Shown here: piece by piece, positions 47,007 through 55,892 of the stretch | Layout: every line of letters begins with the position of its first letter | Numbering within the stretch: position 1 is the stretch's first letter | NCBI GenBank assembly: GCA_016938175.1 | Contig: JAFGVE010000027.1 | Span: forward strand, 1-64,000 | Direction of reading: 5' to 3' | Source: Campylobacterales bacterium | GTDB taxonomy: Bacteria > Campylobacterota > Campylobacteria > Campylobacterales > Sulfurimonadaceae | DNA: 64,000 bases | The notes under the pieces: generated by a model | What the model was told of the DNA's origin: nothing | The model's database searches: none | What the model saw: only the letters and a program-made list of their open reading frames with translations | Program-made: the position numbers and the translations under genes

Positions 47007-47738
47007 GTGGTGAACAATATGAAAATAGAGATATTTAGAGAGAGTGGTTTTGTAAGCTATGAAAGAGAGTTAAAAGATATAACACTACTAAAATTTCTTG
47101 AAGAGATAAAAACAAAAGAGGATAATTCGCTTGCCTTTTCGAGTGGATGTCGCAGTAGTGTATGCGGTTCTTGTGCTGTACGTGTTAATGGAAAAGAGGT
47201 TTTGGCATGTAGTTATAAAGTCAAGGATGGAGACAAAGTTGAGCCACTAAAAAACTGTGAGGTTTTACGTGATTTAGCAGTAAATATGGACAAGGCATAT
47301 AGTTTTAATGCAAAAGCTAAAGCATGGATGCAAGAGCATACTTCCACACAAGGGATAACACAAGATGATGAGAAGCGAAACGAGATACAAAGTGACTGTA
47401 TCTTATGTAGTTCTTGTTATTCGGCTTGCCCTGTATATAGTGTGAATGAGAGTTTTCTTGGACCTTTCGCCCTTACACGTTCTTGGAAGTATGTAACAGA
47501 TAAGCGTCAAGATGAAGAGTATGAGAAAATAGAGGCAGTGCAAAATAGTGGTATATGGGATTGTACCCTGTGTAATGAGTGTACTGTAGTCTGTCCACAA
47601 GGTATATCTTCAAAAGCGGACATTGAAAAACTCAGAGCAAAATCAGCTGCTCATGGTTTTATGGATCCAAATTTTGGAAGTTTTGGCGGTGGATTTGGCG
47701 GTTTTGGTGGAGGATTTGACGGTTCACCAGTATTTTAA
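47007..47738 (+). CDS. succinate dehydrogenase/fumarate reductase-type iron-sulfur subunit with Gly/Phe-rich C-terminal tail
   Basis: 2Fe-2S CRSSVCGSCAVRVNGKEVLAC; CILCSSCYSACPVY; CTLCNECTVVCPQG; tail FGSFGGGFGGFGGGFDGSPVF. Confidence 0.9.
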   Translation: MVNNMKIEIFRESGFVSYERELKDITLLKFLEEIKTKEDNSLAFSSGCRSSVCGSCAVRVNGKEVLACSYKVKDGDKVEPLKNCEVLRDLAVNMDKAYSFNAKAKAWMQEHTSTQGITQDDEKRNEIQSDCILCSSCYSACPVYSVNESFLGPFALTRSWKYVTDKRQDEEYEKIEAVQNSGIWDCTLCNECTVVCPQGISSKADIEKLRAKSAAHGFMDPNFGSFGGGFGGFGGGFDGSPVF

Positions 47739-47745
47739 AAGATGT

Positions 47746-47751
47746 TATAAT
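47746..47751 (+). promoter_or_regulatory. candidate extended -10 (TGTTATAAT) for yajQ
   Basis: GATGTTATAATGC ~45 nt upstream of GTG 47796. Confidence 0.5.
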
Positions 47752-47795
47752 GCTAACAAACAGTTTTTATAACAGAGTAAAACAAGGAGTATGAG

Positions 47796-48293
47796 GTGGC
47801 AAAAGAGCACTCATTTGATATAAGCGCAAAGATAGATTTGCAGCTTTTTAAAAATGCAATCAATTTAGTGGAGAGAGAGGTTGCAAACCGTTATGACTTT
47901 AAAGGGACTACATATGAAGTTACTTATAACGAGAAAGCAAAAACACTTACATTGGTAGCATCATCAGATAATAAACTCGATGCGCTAAAAGACATTGTTA
48001 TTGGAAAGTTTTTAAAACAGGGCTTATCTTCAAAGGTTATAGATGAGTTAAAAGTTGAAGACTCAAGTGGTGGAAACAGAAAAGCAACGTTTAAAGTTGT
48101 TGATTATATTGAGTCAAAAGAGGCTAAAAAAATAGTTGCTGAGATTAAAAAGCTTAAACTCAAAGTGAATGCACAAATTGAAGGTGACAGTATCCGTGTA
48201 AAGGGTGCAAAGCTTGATGATTTGCAAAAAGTTATTAAGATGGTAAAAGAGGGTGAGTGGGAAGCTCCACTAGTTTTTGACAACATGCGTTAA
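47796..48293 (+). CDS. yajQ: YajQ-family nucleotide-binding (c-di-GMP-binding type) protein
   Basis: HSFDISAKIDLQLFKNAINLVEREVANRYDFKGT...VKGAKLDDLQKVIKMVKE; GTG start. Confidence 0.94.
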   Translation: MAKEHSFDISAKIDLQLFKNAINLVEREVANRYDFKGTTYEVTYNEKAKTLTLVASSDNKLDALKDIVIGKFLKQGLSSKVIDELKVEDSSGGNRKATFKVVDYIESKEAKKIVAEIKKLKLKVNAQIEGDSIRVKGAKLDDLQKVIKMVKEGEWEAPLVFDNMR

Positions 48294-48305
48294 AAGGGGA
48301 AAGCG

Positions 48306-48977
48306 ATGAAGATGAGCGTAAATGATGCAGCAGAGTTTTTTGGAGTCTCTAAAGAGGCAATTCACAACAGAGTAAGACGCGGTTCACTTGAGGTTGTTGT
48401 AGAGGATGGTGTAAAGATGGTTCTCGTTGATGAGAAAAGTAAAGTGGCAACGCCTTTGAAAACAAACAGAACTACAACACGGGTAAAATCCTCTATAGAT
48501 AATCAGCGCTACTATAAACTACTCGAAGAGCAAAATGCAAAGCTTCAGGCTCGTGTTGAGACACTAGAGGGTGAAACACGAACACTTCGTGACCAAAAAG
48601 AGCAGATGCTTATAGCTGAGAGAGAAAAACTTGAGGCTATCTATAAAGAAAAAGATGAGCAACTCAAAGCAGTACTCAATACTCTCTCTAAACAGTTTAT
48701 GCTCTCTATGCCACAGGGTGAGTTCAAAGAGGAAGATGAGGAGACAGTTGATGTCGAAATTTCTGAGCCACAACCCGCAAAAGAAGAGGCTCCAAAAGTC
48801 AAAATTCTTTCATTAAAAAAGTTTTTAAAAACACTTGATATTACAGAGAAAAAACGTAAAAAAATCAAAGAACGCTTTGAAGAGAAAGCGAAAAAAGATA
48901 GTCGTATAATTACTTTGGGTGATAAAATATACGTAGACCTCATTAAGTATGACTATAGTGACTTAGTGAAGAAATAA
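48306..48977 (+). CDS. putative HTH (MerR/excisionase-like) protein with central coiled coil
   Basis: MSVNDAAEFFGVSKEAIHNRVRRGSLEVVVEDGVKMVLVDE helix-turn-helix-like start, long Glu/Lys/Gln coiled coil. Confidence 0.55.
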   Translation: MKMSVNDAAEFFGVSKEAIHNRVRRGSLEVVVEDGVKMVLVDEKSKVATPLKTNRTTTRVKSSIDNQRYYKLLEEQNAKLQARVETLEGETRTLRDQKEQMLIAEREKLEAIYKEKDEQLKAVLNTLSKQFMLSMPQGEFKEEDEETVDVEISEPQPAKEEAPKVKILSLKKFLKTLDITEKKRKKIKERFEEKAKKDSRIITLGDKIYVDLIKYDYSDLVKK

Positions 48978-49028
48978 CTCCCCTAAAAACGCAATTAAAC
49001 AATAATCTACAGTTTCATAAAGTTATGT

Positions 49029-49034
49029 TATACT
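49029..49034 (+). promoter_or_regulatory. candidate extended -10 (TGTTATACT) for the lipoprotein operon
   Basis: TATGTTATACTCC ~28 nt upstream of ATG 49062. Confidence 0.4.
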
Positions 49035-49061
49035 CCTTCTATCTTCAAAGGAGTAGAGACA

Positions 49062-50039
49062 ATGATAAAAACAGGTATTTATACAGCGCTTGGACTTTCA
49101 TTACTTATGAGTGGATGTGCTACGGTACAAAAGACACAAACTCATGAAACACCGAAGTCTGAACAGCCTACTGTAAGTAAGTCACTTCAAGTGAGTGCAG
49201 AGCAACCAAATGGTCTTAAACGCAAGGTCGCAATAGGGCGTTTTACAAATGAGACAAAGTATGGTCAGAGTTTTTTTATAGATAAAAACAATGATAAAAT
49301 TGGTAAACAGGCGATGGATATTCTCTCAGCTAAACTATTTGAATCTGGAAAGTTTATAATGCTTGAAAGAGCAGACCTCTCCAAAATAGAAGATGAACTC
49401 AAGATTGGTAACTCAGCGAGTCTTTCAAATGCCGCAGACTATGTTATTTTAGGCTCGGTTACAGAGTTTGGACGTAAAGAGGTAAGTGATGTTGGTCTCT
49501 TTAGTCGTGTGAAAAAGCAGGAGGCTTTTGCCAAGGTACATATTCGTATAGTTGATGTAAGTACAGGACAGATTATTTACTCTGAAGAGGGAAAAGGCTC
49601 TGCATTTACCGAAGATGGAACTGTTATGGGTGTAGGTGGTAAAGCAGGTTATAACTCGCAGTTAAATGATAAAGCAATTGATGCAGCAATTTCAGACCTA
49701 ACTTCAAACATTATAGAAAATATGACAGACAAACCGTGGAGAGGCTACATCTTAGGTTATGAAGATGGAAGTCTTATAACTTCGGGCGGTGCAAGTCAAA
49801 ATATTAAAGCAGGCGATAGTTTTGATGTTTATAAAAAAGGCAAGCAGGTTAAAAATCCACAAACAAACATGATGATAACACTTCCTGGGAAAAAAGTAGC
49901 AACTATAGATATATTGGCAACCATGGGTGATACACCACAAAGTGAAGTTTCGCTAGCCGAGATAACAAGTGGGGATTTGTCGTCTTATATTAAAAATAAA
50001 GATTTTTCACAACTTTACATGCAGATAGGAGCAAAATAA
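49062..50039 (+). CDS. CsgG/HfaB-family lipoprotein
   Basis: Lipobox LLMSGCATVQ; KVAIGRFTNETKYGQSFF...AMDILSAKLFESGKFIMLERADLSKI...DYVILGSVTEFGRKEV. Confidence 0.88.
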   Translation: MIKTGIYTALGLSLLMSGCATVQKTQTHETPKSEQPTVSKSLQVSAEQPNGLKRKVAIGRFTNETKYGQSFFIDKNNDKIGKQAMDILSAKLFESGKFIMLERADLSKIEDELKIGNSASLSNAADYVILGSVTEFGRKEVSDVGLFSRVKKQEAFAKVHIRIVDVSTGQIIYSEEGKGSAFTEDGTVMGVGGKAGYNSQLNDKAIDAAISDLTSNIIENMTDKPWRGYILGYEDGSLITSGGASQNIKAGDSFDVYKKGKQVKNPQTNMMITLPGKKVATIDILATMGDTPQSEVSLAEITSGDLSSYIKNKDFSQLYMQIGAK

Positions 50040-50335
50040 TGAAGTATATAATTAGTATAGTTGCACTGCTTACACTGTTAATGAGTGGTTGTGGTTCAAA
50101 AGAGGGAATTAAAACAGCAGAACATAAGGCTTATTTGTACTTCACTGGAAACACTTCAGGTGCTGTAGTTTCTATAGATGGAGGTGAGGACTTTAGTGTA
50201 AAACCCGGTCAAAACAATCAGTATGGAATAAAGCCGGGTAAACATTTAATTGAAGTGAAACGTGATGGTGCTCTTGTTGTTAAGAGAGAGATTTATGTTG
50301 GTGATGGTATTGCTAAAGAGATAGAGGTGCAGTAG
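50039..50335 (+). CDS. small lipoprotein
   Basis: Lipobox TLLMSGCGSKE; PEGA-like GAVVSIDGGEDFSVKPGQNNQYGIKPGKHLIEVKRDG; in operon. Confidence 0.7.
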   Translation: MKYIISIVALLTLLMSGCGSKEGIKTAEHKAYLYFTGNTSGAVVSIDGGEDFSVKPGQNNQYGIKPGKHLIEVKRDGALVVKREIYVGDGIAKEIEVQ

Positions 50336-50718
50336 TGAAGAGAGAGAGTTTAATTCTAACAACTATTTTAGGGCTATCTATGGCTATTATGAGTGGATGT
50401 ACTTCACCAAAACCACTTTATAATTATGGTGATTATAGTGAGAGTTATTACGGACTCAAAAAAGAGGCAACAGCTGAAACTGCTTTAGAGTATCAGAAGG
50501 CCTTAGAGTATTGTATAGAAGGTGCTAATGAGAGTCGTTCAGGCAGAGTCCCTCCTGGAATGTATGCAAACCTTGGTTATTTATATTTAAAAGCAGGTAA
50601 TAGTGCGAAAGCTATTGAGAGCTTTAAAAAAGAGAAAAGCATCTATCCTGAAGCCGTCTACTTTATGGACAAAATGATAAATAAGGTTGAAACAATGGAG
50701 GGAAAAAATGATAAGTAA
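50335..50718 (+). CDS. DUF4810-like lipoprotein
   Basis: Lipobox IMSGCTSPKPLYNYGDYSESYYGLKKE; VPPGMYANLGYLYLKAGNSAKAIESFKKEKSIYPE. Confidence 0.8.
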   Translation: MKRESLILTTILGLSMAIMSGCTSPKPLYNYGDYSESYYGLKKEATAETALEYQKALEYCIEGANESRSGRVPPGMYANLGYLYLKAGNSAKAIESFKKEKSIYPEAVYFMDKMINKVETMEGKNDK

Positions 50719-51400
50719 AAAAACTATTGCCTACCTCATAGTAGCAACATTCATGTTTATTTTTAGTGGATGTGGACCTGCAATGACAACGAAGGGTGCA
50801 GAGTTTCCTAAAATGTATCAAGAACAGCCACGTTCACTTCTTATTTTACCTCCAATGAATGAAAGTACTGATGCTGAGGCTAAAGACTACTATATGACGA
50901 CAGCAGAGATGCCTTTTGCTCTTATGGGATACTATACTTTCCCAGTAGAAATGGTAAGTGACATTATGAAGCAAGAGGGTGTTTATGACACTGAACTACT
51001 TTATAACCTTCCTATGGGAAAATTTAAAGAGTACTTTGGTGCTGATGCTGTTTTACTTACTCGCATTAAAAGATGGGATGTCTCCTATATGGTACTTGCT
51101 TCAAGCCTGACGGTCGCCATAGAAGCAAAAATAGTTTCCACTGAATCATCAGAAGAGTTATGGAGTTATACAGGAGTTGTAACGGTAGATTTAAGCGGTG
51201 GAAACTCAGGTGGTGGAATTGGAGGACTGATTGCAAGTGCTGTCGCAACTGCTATAAATACCGCTGCTGCTGATTATGTTACATATGCTAGACAGGCAAA
51301 TGCTAGAATAATTTATACACTTCCGGTTGGTCCTTATCATGAAGGTTATATGCAAGATCAAAGTGTAGAACTTATAGACCAAACACCAAAGGAGCAGTGA
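50708..51400 (+). CDS. GNA1162/DUF799-family lipoprotein
   Basis: Lipobox FIFSGCGPAMT; PRSLLILPPMNESTDAEAKDYYMTTAEMPFALMGYYTFPVEMV...LYNLPMGKFKEYFGADAVLLTRIKRWD. Confidence 0.87.
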   Translation: MISKKTIAYLIVATFMFIFSGCGPAMTTKGAEFPKMYQEQPRSLLILPPMNESTDAEAKDYYMTTAEMPFALMGYYTFPVEMVSDIMKQEGVYDTELLYNLPMGKFKEYFGADAVLLTRIKRWDVSYMVLASSLTVAIEAKIVSTESSEELWSYTGVVTVDLSGGNSGGGIGGLIASAVATAINTAAADYVTYARQANARIIYTLPVGPYHEGYMQDQSVELIDQTPKEQ

Positions 51401-51594
51401 TGAATGTTGAGTTAAGCGCTGAGAATCTACAAAACCTCGAAGTCTTTGCTCCACTTTTACGCAAAGAGAGTAATGAAATGATTAATGAGGCGCTTGAACT
51501 CTACTTTCAAGAGGCTATAGAAAAGCTTGAAGCACAAAAAAATTCCGAAACAAATCTTTCGTATGAAGAGTTTTGGGATGATATAGATATTTAA
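51400..51594 (+). CDS. small ribbon-helix-helix/antitoxin-like protein
   Basis: MNVELSAENLQNLEVFAPLLRKESNEMINEALELYFQEAIEKLEAQKNSETNLSYEEFWDDIDI; start overlaps the upstream stop. Confidence 0.45.
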   Translation: MNVELSAENLQNLEVFAPLLRKESNEMINEALELYFQEAIEKLEAQKNSETNLSYEEFWDDIDI

Positions 51595-51631
51595 ACAGCT
51601 CTTGTTTATTTTTGCTTAAGCTTGCAACACC

Positions 51632-51637
51632 TATAAT
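51632..51637 (+). promoter_or_regulatory. candidate -10 TATAAT for the DUF3015-like gene
   Basis: ACCTATAATACC ~29 nt upstream of ATG 51666. Confidence 0.4.
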
Positions 51638-51665
51638 ACCTAGAACTTACACAAAAGGATAGAAC

Positions 51666-52106
51666 ATGAAAAAAATCTTACTTAGCGCGATAGCAACTGT
51701 CGCTTTAACTACTGCATCATTTGCTGGTGTTAACTCTCAAACAGGATGTGGTCTTGGGTCAGTGATTATTAAAGATGACTCTTCAGCAGTTTTACTCGCT
51801 CTGCAAGCTACTACAAATGGTACGTCTGGAAACCAAACTTTCGGTATTACTTCTGGAACACTCGGTTGTAAAAAAACTAAGTTTGTAATGAATGAAAGAG
51901 CTGAAGAGTTCGTAGCGTCTAACATGGACATCCTTGCAAAAGAGATTGCAGTTGGTCATGGAGAGTCTCTTGACACACTTGCTGAGCTTTTAGAAGTAGA
52001 AGATAAAGTTACTTTCAGTGCAGCACTTCAGTCAAACTACAACAGCATCTACACTTCACAAAAAGTTGAGATGTCAGAAGTTCTTGACAATATCGCTACT
52101 ATCTAA
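51666..52106 (+). CDS. DUF3015-family periplasmic protein
   Basis: Signal peptide; TGCGLGSVIIKDDSSAVLLALQATTNGTSGNQTFGITSGTLGC. Confidence 0.8.
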   Translation: MKKILLSAIATVALTTASFAGVNSQTGCGLGSVIIKDDSSAVLLALQATTNGTSGNQTFGITSGTLGCKKTKFVMNERAEEFVASNMDILAKEIAVGHGESLDTLAELLEVEDKVTFSAALQSNYNSIYTSQKVEMSEVLDNIATI

Positions 52107-52118
52107 GTAGTCCATTAT

Positions 52119-52140
52119 CCAAATGCTTTTTAGCATTTGG
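52119..52140 (+). terminator. stem-loop terminator
   Basis: CCAAATGCT-TTTT-AGCATTTGG, perfect 9-bp stem. Confidence 0.7.
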
Positions 52141-52181
52141 TTATACCCTCTTTTTAATAACCTCACTCTTAGGACTTTTCT

Positions 52182-54011
52182 ATTTTAATCCGTTTACTTT
52201 TTATACTCATTTTTTGCATTGGCTTTTTAGAAGCTTCTTTGGAACAGCATACACAAAAGGCTAACGATTTAAAGTTATCTCAAGAACGTTACTGGCATCT
52301 GCTTTTACATATGGTTGATGGTGTAAGTGAAATTGATGATAGTGCTTTTTTCTTTGCTGCAGATGGAAAAACTAATGCAAAACATGAACTTGAAGCAACG
52401 CTTGATGCTTTTTTTAATGAGAGTAGATTTGATGATAATGCAAGTGCTTGTAGGTTCCCAGCCCGAAAAGCATGGCTGCAAAAAAGTTTGGAAATAGAGG
52501 ATTTTCCTGATGTCAAATGTAGTGAATATGATGCTACTGTGGAGAGGCTTGCACCGAAGTCTGTAACACTTGTTTTTCCATCAGCACATATTAACTCTCC
52601 TGCCTCTATGTTTGGGCACACTTTTTTACGTATAAATTCCCGTTACAACTCTAAATTACTTGCATATGCTATCAATTATGCCGCTAATGCCGACCCTGAT
52701 AAAGAAAATGCAACAGTATTTGCAATTAAAGGGCTTTTTGGAGGTTATTTCGGAAAATACTCTTTATTACCGTATTATGAAAAGTTAAAAGAGTATAGAG
52801 ATGCAGAACAGAGAGACATATGGGAGTATGATTTAAATTTAAATGAAGAAGAAACGCTTGCGATGGTACGCCATATTTGGGAGCTTAATGGTACCGAGTC
52901 AAATTATTACTTCTTCACTGAGAACTGTTCATATAACATGCTATGGCTTATGGAAGTTGCCCGTCCAAACGTGCATCTTCGAGAGCATTTTCATTATGAA
53001 GTTATCCCATTGGAGACTGTACATGCAACTCGTGCGGAAGGGTTGATATCTTCAGAGAACTATAGAGCTTCTAAAAGAACGATTTTATTACGTTATGAAG
53101 AGTTAATCAATGAAAAGAATATTACTCTTGTGCAGGCGCTCATTGATGAAACTGTAACAAGCCAAGAACTCTTGGATAATAAAGAGCTAGAAAAACAGCA
53201 GAAGATGTATATACTTGAAGCGGCAGTGGAGTTTTTAGAGTATTCATACTCCAAAAATAGTATGAGTAAGGAAAAATACCTTGATTTGTTTCATACTTTT
53301 ACCAAAACTCGCGCAAGTTTAGGAGAAGGAGAACTACTTACACTCAAGACGCCACATAATCCTGTAGAAAGTCATCGAGCTATTCGCCTAAAAGGTGGGT
53401 TTGGTTACAGAGAAGGAGAACCGATAGGTTTTGTAGGCTTACGTCCAGCGTATCATGATTTAAAAGATAGTTCTCTTGGTTTTTTACGAGGTACGCAGAT
53501 AGAGTTTTTAGATTTTTTACTCTCTTATAATGAAGAAGAGGAACTCAAAATTGAAGATGCAACTATCCTTTCAATAGTCTCTCTTGCACAAAGAAGTGAA
53601 TTTTTTCACTCTTTCTCATGGCGTGTGAAATTGGGCTGGGATAGGGACTATCTCAAAGAGAGTGCAAACTTTAGTACTTCTGTAGGTGCTGGTCTTAGTT
53701 TTGGTAACAAAGATGCTTATTTCTATTTTATGTTAGACCCTCTCTTTTATATGAATCAAGGTTTTGTCGGAGGCATAGGTGGGAGTGCAGGTATTGTTAT
53801 AGATAAATATGATTTTATGCAAACAAATCTGGAACTTACAAAACGTTATTATGATGGTGGAAAAGAGCAGTCTATAGTTGCTTGTACACAGAGTTTTCGT
53901 CTGTCTCAAAATTTACAAGTACAGCTGAAATATGATTATAAAGAGAGAGAAGAGAAGAAGACTTATTCAGCGGAACAAACTGCACAACTTTCTCTAAATT
54001 ATTATTTTTAA
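52182..54011 (+). CDS. DUF4105 domain outer-membrane-associated protein
   Basis: VTLVFPSAHINSPASMFGHTFLRINSRYNSKLLAYAINYAA; C-terminal beta-rich region ...LSLNYYF. Signal peptide ILIRLLFILIFCIGFLEA is encoded upstream of ORF-track TTG start 52239; probable ATT start at 52182. Confidence 0.75.
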   Translation: MLIRLLFILIFCIGFLEASLEQHTQKANDLKLSQERYWHLLLHMVDGVSEIDDSAFFFAADGKTNAKHELEATLDAFFNESRFDDNASACRFPARKAWLQKSLEIEDFPDVKCSEYDATVERLAPKSVTLVFPSAHINSPASMFGHTFLRINSRYNSKLLAYAINYAANADPDKENATVFAIKGLFGGYFGKYSLLPYYEKLKEYRDAEQRDIWEYDLNLNEEETLAMVRHIWELNGTESNYYFFTENCSYNMLWLMEVARPNVHLREHFHYEVIPLETVHATRAEGLISSENYRASKRTILLRYEELINEKNITLVQALIDETVTSQELLDNKELEKQQKMYILEAAVEFLEYSYSKNSMSKEKYLDLFHTFTKTRASLGEGELLTLKTPHNPVESHRAIRLKGGFGYREGEPIGFVGLRPAYHDLKDSSLGFLRGTQIEFLDFLLSYNEEEELKIEDATILSIVSLAQRSEFFHSFSWRVKLGWDRDYLKESANFSTSVGAGLSFGNKDAYFYFMLDPLFYMNQGFVGGIGGSAGIVIDKYDFMQTNLELTKRYYDGGKEQSIVACTQSFRLSQNLQVQLKYDYKEREEKKTYSAEQTAQLSLNYYF

Positions 54012-54036
54012 GTTTTAAGTTTTAAGTTTTAAGTTT
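54006..54036. repeat. heptamer (AGTTTTA)n short tandem repeat, ~4 copies
   Basis: tttaagttttaagttttaagttttaagtttt right at the DUF4105 stop codon. Confidence 0.8.
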
Positions 54037-54177
54037 TTAGTTTGAAGAGTTGTCTTTACTCTTTTCAAATACATTTGTTATATCAGTAGTAACACTGTCC
54101 ACCCCCGCATTAAACTCTTTTGCTGAACATCCAATAAATAATAGACTTATAAGAAGTGTTAGTGTTAGCTCTTTCAT
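54037..54177 (-). CDS. small lipoprotein (46 aa), not in ORF track
   Basis: Reverse complement encodes MKELTLTLLISLLFIGCSAKEFNAGVDSVTTDITNVFEKSKDNSSN with perfect lipobox (entericidin-like size). Confidence 0.65.
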   Translation of the reverse strand: MKELTLTLLISLLFIGCSAKEFNAGVDSVTTDITNVFEKSKDNSSN

Positions 54178-54278
54178 TGATAATCCTTTTTTCCTATATT
54201 GTATCATAAGCGCATATAATGGAAAATCTGACTTTTTTGGATATAATTGAAACTATTAATATTTGTTAAGGATATTTT

Positions 54279-55868
54279 ATGTTTGCATCAGTCAAATCAA
54301 AAGTTATTGCTTCTATTCTCGCTTTAAGTATAGTTGGTGTTATTAGCATTACATATTTCTTATCTTCCACACTCCATGAGTTTTCAAATACATCGACAAA
54401 AAAATCTTTAGAGATGTTAAGTGAGTCGATTTTTCAAACAATGACGGGAAGCATGATGCTTGGAGATCCCGCTGTGGTTGAAGATGCATATAAAAAAGCG
54501 ACAACTATAGACGGCATAGAGAGCCTAAGTATTGCAAAGTCTGAGGCTGTTTTAGAGGTTTATTCCCCTGAAGAGAAATACACGACTGATCCACTAATTA
54601 TAGATGTACTCACAAATAAAACAACAAAAATTATTGAAAAAAGGGAAGGTGCTCATCATACTATTCGTATGGTAAAACCAATGGTCGCAGAGGAGAGATG
54701 TCTCTCTTGTCACTATAATGCAGAGGTGGGATACACACTTGGTGCGATGGACTTGGTTATCTCTTTAGATGCAAACGATGAAGACATAACAGCAACAAAC
54801 GTTACACTTATTATAATACTGATTATTGTAGGGATTATTTTTGCTGTTGTAGTAAGCATATTTTTTATGCATGAGATATTTACTCCATTAAAAACACTTC
54901 GTAATAAAATTGCTGATCTTGTAAGTGGTGATAAAGATCTTACGAAAAGACTCACACACAAAGAGGGGAATGAGTTTGGAGATGCTGCTGTTGAGGTGAA
55001 TAAATTTATTGAGATGATTCAAGCTACTGTTAATGATGTAAAAACTTTGGGTGTACAAAACAATGAAATAGCATCAAAGATAGAGAAATCGTCCCACATC
55101 ATTCGTGAGGGAACGCAAAAAGAACAAGAGTTTGTTCAAAAAACAAGTAAAAAAAGTGAAGACATTAAGATAGTGCTTGAAAAAACTATTGCAGCTGCGA
55201 CAGAGACTCAGGAAAAAATCGAAGATGCAAATAATCAGTTACAAATTGCACGTACATCACTCTCTCATATGAGTAGTGAGGTGTTTGGATTTGTAGAGAT
55301 AGAAAATGAGCTTTCTGAACAACTCTTGGGACTCAAAAATGATGCAGATCAAGTAAAAAGTGTTTTGGATGTTATTAAAGATATAGCTGAACAGACAAAT
55401 CTATTGGCTCTTAATGCTGCTATTGAAGCAGCCCGTGCAGGAGAACATGGACGTGGATTTGCTGTTGTTGCTGATGAGGTGAGAAAACTTGCAGAGAGAA
55501 CACAAAAAAGCCTCACAGAGATAGATGTGAGTGTTAGTACTATTGTACAGTCTATAAATGATGTGAGTGATAAAATAGCTGAAAATGCACGTAATATTGA
55601 GAACTTAACAAAAATATCCAATGAGGTTGAAGATAACATCAACACTACTTCTGGGGCGATGAATCACTCTAATGAGCTAGCAAATAGGTCAAAAGCAGAT
55701 AGTCTGACTATGTCCAAAGACATTAGTATTATTATCGAGTATATAGAGAATGTTGAGAAACTTTCAACTGCAAATGGAACAAGTGTTTTAAGTATAGAAG
55801 CGGATTTAAAACGTTTAGTAAGTGTGGCCTCGTCATTACAAAAAACAATAGACGAGTTTAAAAGTTAA
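54279..55868 (+). CDS. methyl-accepting chemotaxis protein with CxxCH (c-type heme-like) periplasmic sensor
   Basis: MCP hairpin [43 protein letters not shown] at 54699-54713 before TM2; HAMP-like after TM2. Confidence 0.93.
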   Translation: MFASVKSKVIASILALSIVGVISITYFLSSTLHEFSNTSTKKSLEMLSESIFQTMTGSMMLGDPAVVEDAYKKATTIDGIESLSIAKSEAVLEVYSPEEKYTTDPLIIDVLTNKTTKIIEKREGAHHTIRMVKPMVAEERCLSCHYNAEVGYTLGAMDLVISLDANDEDITATNVTLIIILIIVGIIFAVVVSIFFMHEIFTPLKTLRNKIADLVSGDKDLTKRLTHKEGNEFGDAAVEVNKFIEMIQATVNDVKTLGVQNNEIASKIEKSSHIIREGTQKEQEFVQKTSKKSEDIKIVLEKTIAAATETQEKIEDANNQLQIARTSLSHMSSEVFGFVEIENELSEQLLGLKNDADQVKSVLDVIKDIAEQTNLLALNAAIEAARAGEHGRGFAVVADEVRKLAERTQKSLTEIDVSVSTIVQSINDVSDKIAENARNIENLTKISNEVEDNINTTSGAMNHSNELANRSKADSLTMSKDISIIIEYIENVEKLSTANGTSVLSIEADLKRLVSVASSLQKTIDEFKS

Positions 55869-55892
55869 GAGCTCTTTTTAAAAAAGGCTCTT
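55867..55892. terminator. bidirectional palindromic terminator between convergent genes
   Basis: AAGAGCtCTTTTTaaAAAAAGGCTCTT-like palindrome. Confidence 0.6.

Noticed and set aside
54050-54250. 66-aa + strand ORF
   Set aside because: Antisense to a better supported minus-strand lipoprotein gene with perfect lipobox
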